Position numbers and translations under genes: made by a program
The notes under the pieces: model-generated
What the model saw: the letters and a program-made list of their open reading frames with translations, nothing else
The model's database searches: none
What the model was told of the DNA's origin: nothing
Origin: Leclercia sp. AS011
Lineage (GTDB): Bacteria; Pseudomonadota; Gammaproteobacteria; Enterobacterales; Enterobacteriaceae
Reading direction: 5' to 3'
Assembly: GCF_037152535.1 (NCBI RefSeq)
Contig: NZ_JBBCMA010000002.1
Location: forward strand, 1-64,000
Length of the DNA stretch: 64,000 bases
Shown here: positions 62,961 to 64,000 of the stretch, in pieces
Layout: every line of letters begins with the position of its first letter
Numbering within the stretch: position 1 is the first letter of the stretch

Positions 62961-63965
62961 TCACTCCCCAAGCGTCGCCACCATCACCGCCTTAATGGTG
63001 TGCATGCGGTTCTCCGCCTGGTCAAACACCACGCTCGCCGCCGACTCAAATACTTCGTCCGTCACTTCCATCCCGCCGTGCAGATCGAACTCCTTCGCCA
63101 TCTGCTTGCCGAGCGTGGTCTGGTCGTCGTGGAATGCCGGCAGACAGTGGAGGAACTTCACGTCCGGGTTGCCGGTGAGCGCCATCATCTGGCTGTTCAC
63201 CTGATAGCCACGCAGCAGCGCGATCCGCTCCGCCCACTTCTCTTTGGCTTCGCCCATCGACACCCACACGTCGGTATAGATAAAGTCTGCGCCCTTCACG
63301 CCCGCCGCCACGTCTTCCGTCAGGGTGATCTTGCCGCCGTTCTTCTCTGCCAGGACGCTGCACTCCGCCACCAGGCTCGCTTCCGGCCAGCAGGCTTTCG
63401 GGGCCACCAGACGCAGATCCAGCCCGGTGAGCGCCGCTGCTTCCAGCATCGAGTTACCCATGTTGTTACGCGCGTCGCCGGTATAGACCAGCACCATCTC
63501 GTTGAAGGCCTTGCCCGGGAGATGCTCCTGCATGGTGAGCAGGTCCGCCAGCAGCTGGGTCGGGTGGAACTCGTTGGTCAGCCCGTTCCACACCGGCACG
63601 CCAGCAAATTCCGCCAGGGTTTCGACCACTTCCTGACCATGGCCGCGATACTGGATGCCGTCATACATCCGGCCCAGCACGCGAGCGGTATCTTTAATTG
63701 ACTCTTTATGCCCAATCTGGCTACCGCTCGGCCCGAGATAGGTTACGCGCGCGCCCTGGTCAAATGCGGCAACTTCGAAAGAGCATCGGGTGCGGGTTGA
63801 GTCTTTTTCGAAGATGAGCGCGATGTTTTTGCCAGTAAGCTTCTGTACTTCAGTCCCTTTTTTCTTATCGGATTTCAGCTGTGCCGAGAGGGCAAGCAGG
63901 GAGGTGAGCTGTGCAGGGGTAAAATCGAGCAATTTCAGGAAGTGTTTTTTATACAGTTCAGACAT
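62961..63965 (-). CDS. argI: Ornithine carbamoyltransferase ArgI
   Basis: The 334-residue enzyme transfers carbamoyl phosphate to ornithine to form citrulline. Motifs include the carbamoyl-phosphate loop [12 protein letters not shown] (about residues 53-64), [12 protein letters not shown], and the catalytic HCLPAFHDD. The ATG at 63965-63963 with GAGGATAAA upstream gives [13 protein letters not shown]; a start six codons earlier is less conserved. The last bases of the window (TTATTGAATT, 63991-64000) resemble half of an ArgR box. Confidence 0.96.
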   Translation of the reverse strand: MSELYKKHFLKLLDFTPAQLTSLLALSAQLKSDKKKGTEVQKLTGKNIALIFEKDSTRTRCSFEVAAFDQGARVTYLGPSGSQIGHKESIKDTARVLGRMYDGIQYRGHGQEVVETLAEFAGVPVWNGLTNEFHPTQLLADLLTMQEHLPGKAFNEMVLVYTGDARNNMGNSMLEAAALTGLDLRLVAPKACWPEASLVAECSVLAEKNGGKITLTEDVAAGVKGADFIYTDVWVSMGEAKEKWAERIALLRGYQVNSQMMALTGNPDVKFLHCLPAFHDDQTTLGKQMAKEFDLHGGMEVTDEVFESAASVVFDQAENRMHTIKAVMVATLGE

Positions 63966-64000
63966 TTTATCCTCACATGGCAAAGGCCACTTATTGAATT

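Overview
This 64-kb window is chromosomal DNA from a member of the Enterobacteriaceae, GC-rich at roughly 57 percent by eye. The backbone follows the Escherichia coli 95-97 min region gene for gene: ytfF, qorB/qorR, cpdB, cysQ, ytfJ, ytfK, ytfL, msrA, tamAB, ytfP, ppa, ytfQRT-yjfF, fbp, mpl, yjgA(darP), pmbA(tldE), cybC, nrdGD, treCBR, mgtL-mgtA, ridA, pyrLBI, tabA, argI. Sequence similarity and the accessory genes suggest the Enterobacter/Lelliottia/Leclercia/Klebsiella side of the family, but the genus cannot be fixed from sequence reading alone. I saw no rRNA, tRNA, complete insertion sequence, integrase or CRISPR array. REP/BIME palindromes are frequent between convergent genes.

Five accessory blocks interrupt the E. 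coli-like order. (1) An AraC-type regulator lies between ytfF and qorB, and an unidentified gene starts at the left edge. (2) A chemoreceptor with a consensus flagellar sigma-28 promoter and a truncated LysR-type gene lie between yjfF and fbp (21.3-23.3 kb). (3) About 9.7 kb lies between cybC and nrdG (28.5-38.2 kb): an operon of a stand-alone PRD protein, an SFCGS glycine-rich protein, DUF4312, DUF4311 and DUF4310 proteins, an amidohydrolase/deacetylase, a DgaE-like PLP ammonia-lyase, a KDGP aldolase, an exported lactonase and a PRD/EIIA transcriptional regulator, followed by a relBE-type toxin-antitoxin pair. (4) A GH20 beta-N-acetylhexosaminidase and a GbpA-type lytic polysaccharide monooxygenase lie between mgtA and ridA (48.6-52.9 kb). 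(5) A xylonate/xyloside cassette, yagE-yagF-yagG-yagH with regulator xynR (yagI), lies between tabA and argI (55.8-62.8 kb).

The most interesting part is block 3. The SFCGS/DUF4310/DUF4311/DUF4312 set has, as far as I know, no established function. Its layout (a soluble PRD protein with candidate phospho-histidines, a small protein with a conserved Cys in a Gly-rich loop, two polytopic membrane proteins, and a PTS-responsive regulator) looks like a phosphotransferase-like permease that is not one of the classical EII families. Its enzymes fit catabolism of a 2-amino- or N-acetylamino-aldonic acid through glucosaminate-6-phosphate and KDGP to pyruvate and glyceraldehyde 3-phosphate. The same window also carries an LPMO and a hexosaminidase, enzymes expected to release N-acetylglucosaminic acid from oxidised chitin. 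I therefore propose, as inference, that blocks 3 and 4 form an oxidative chitin-utilisation route.

Other genes serve sugar and nucleotide metabolism: galactofuranose uptake (ytfQRT-yjfF), trehalose uptake and hydrolysis (treBC under treR), gluconeogenesis (fbp), murein recycling (mpl), anaerobic dNTP synthesis (nrdDG), and pyrimidine and arginine synthesis (pyrBI, argI). Regulatory sites recognisable by eye include a perfect TreR palindrome, a perfect PhoP box and the mgtL leader ahead of mgtA, the pyrL attenuator, an IclR-type operator ahead of yagE, and the sigma-28 promoter ahead of the chemoreceptor.
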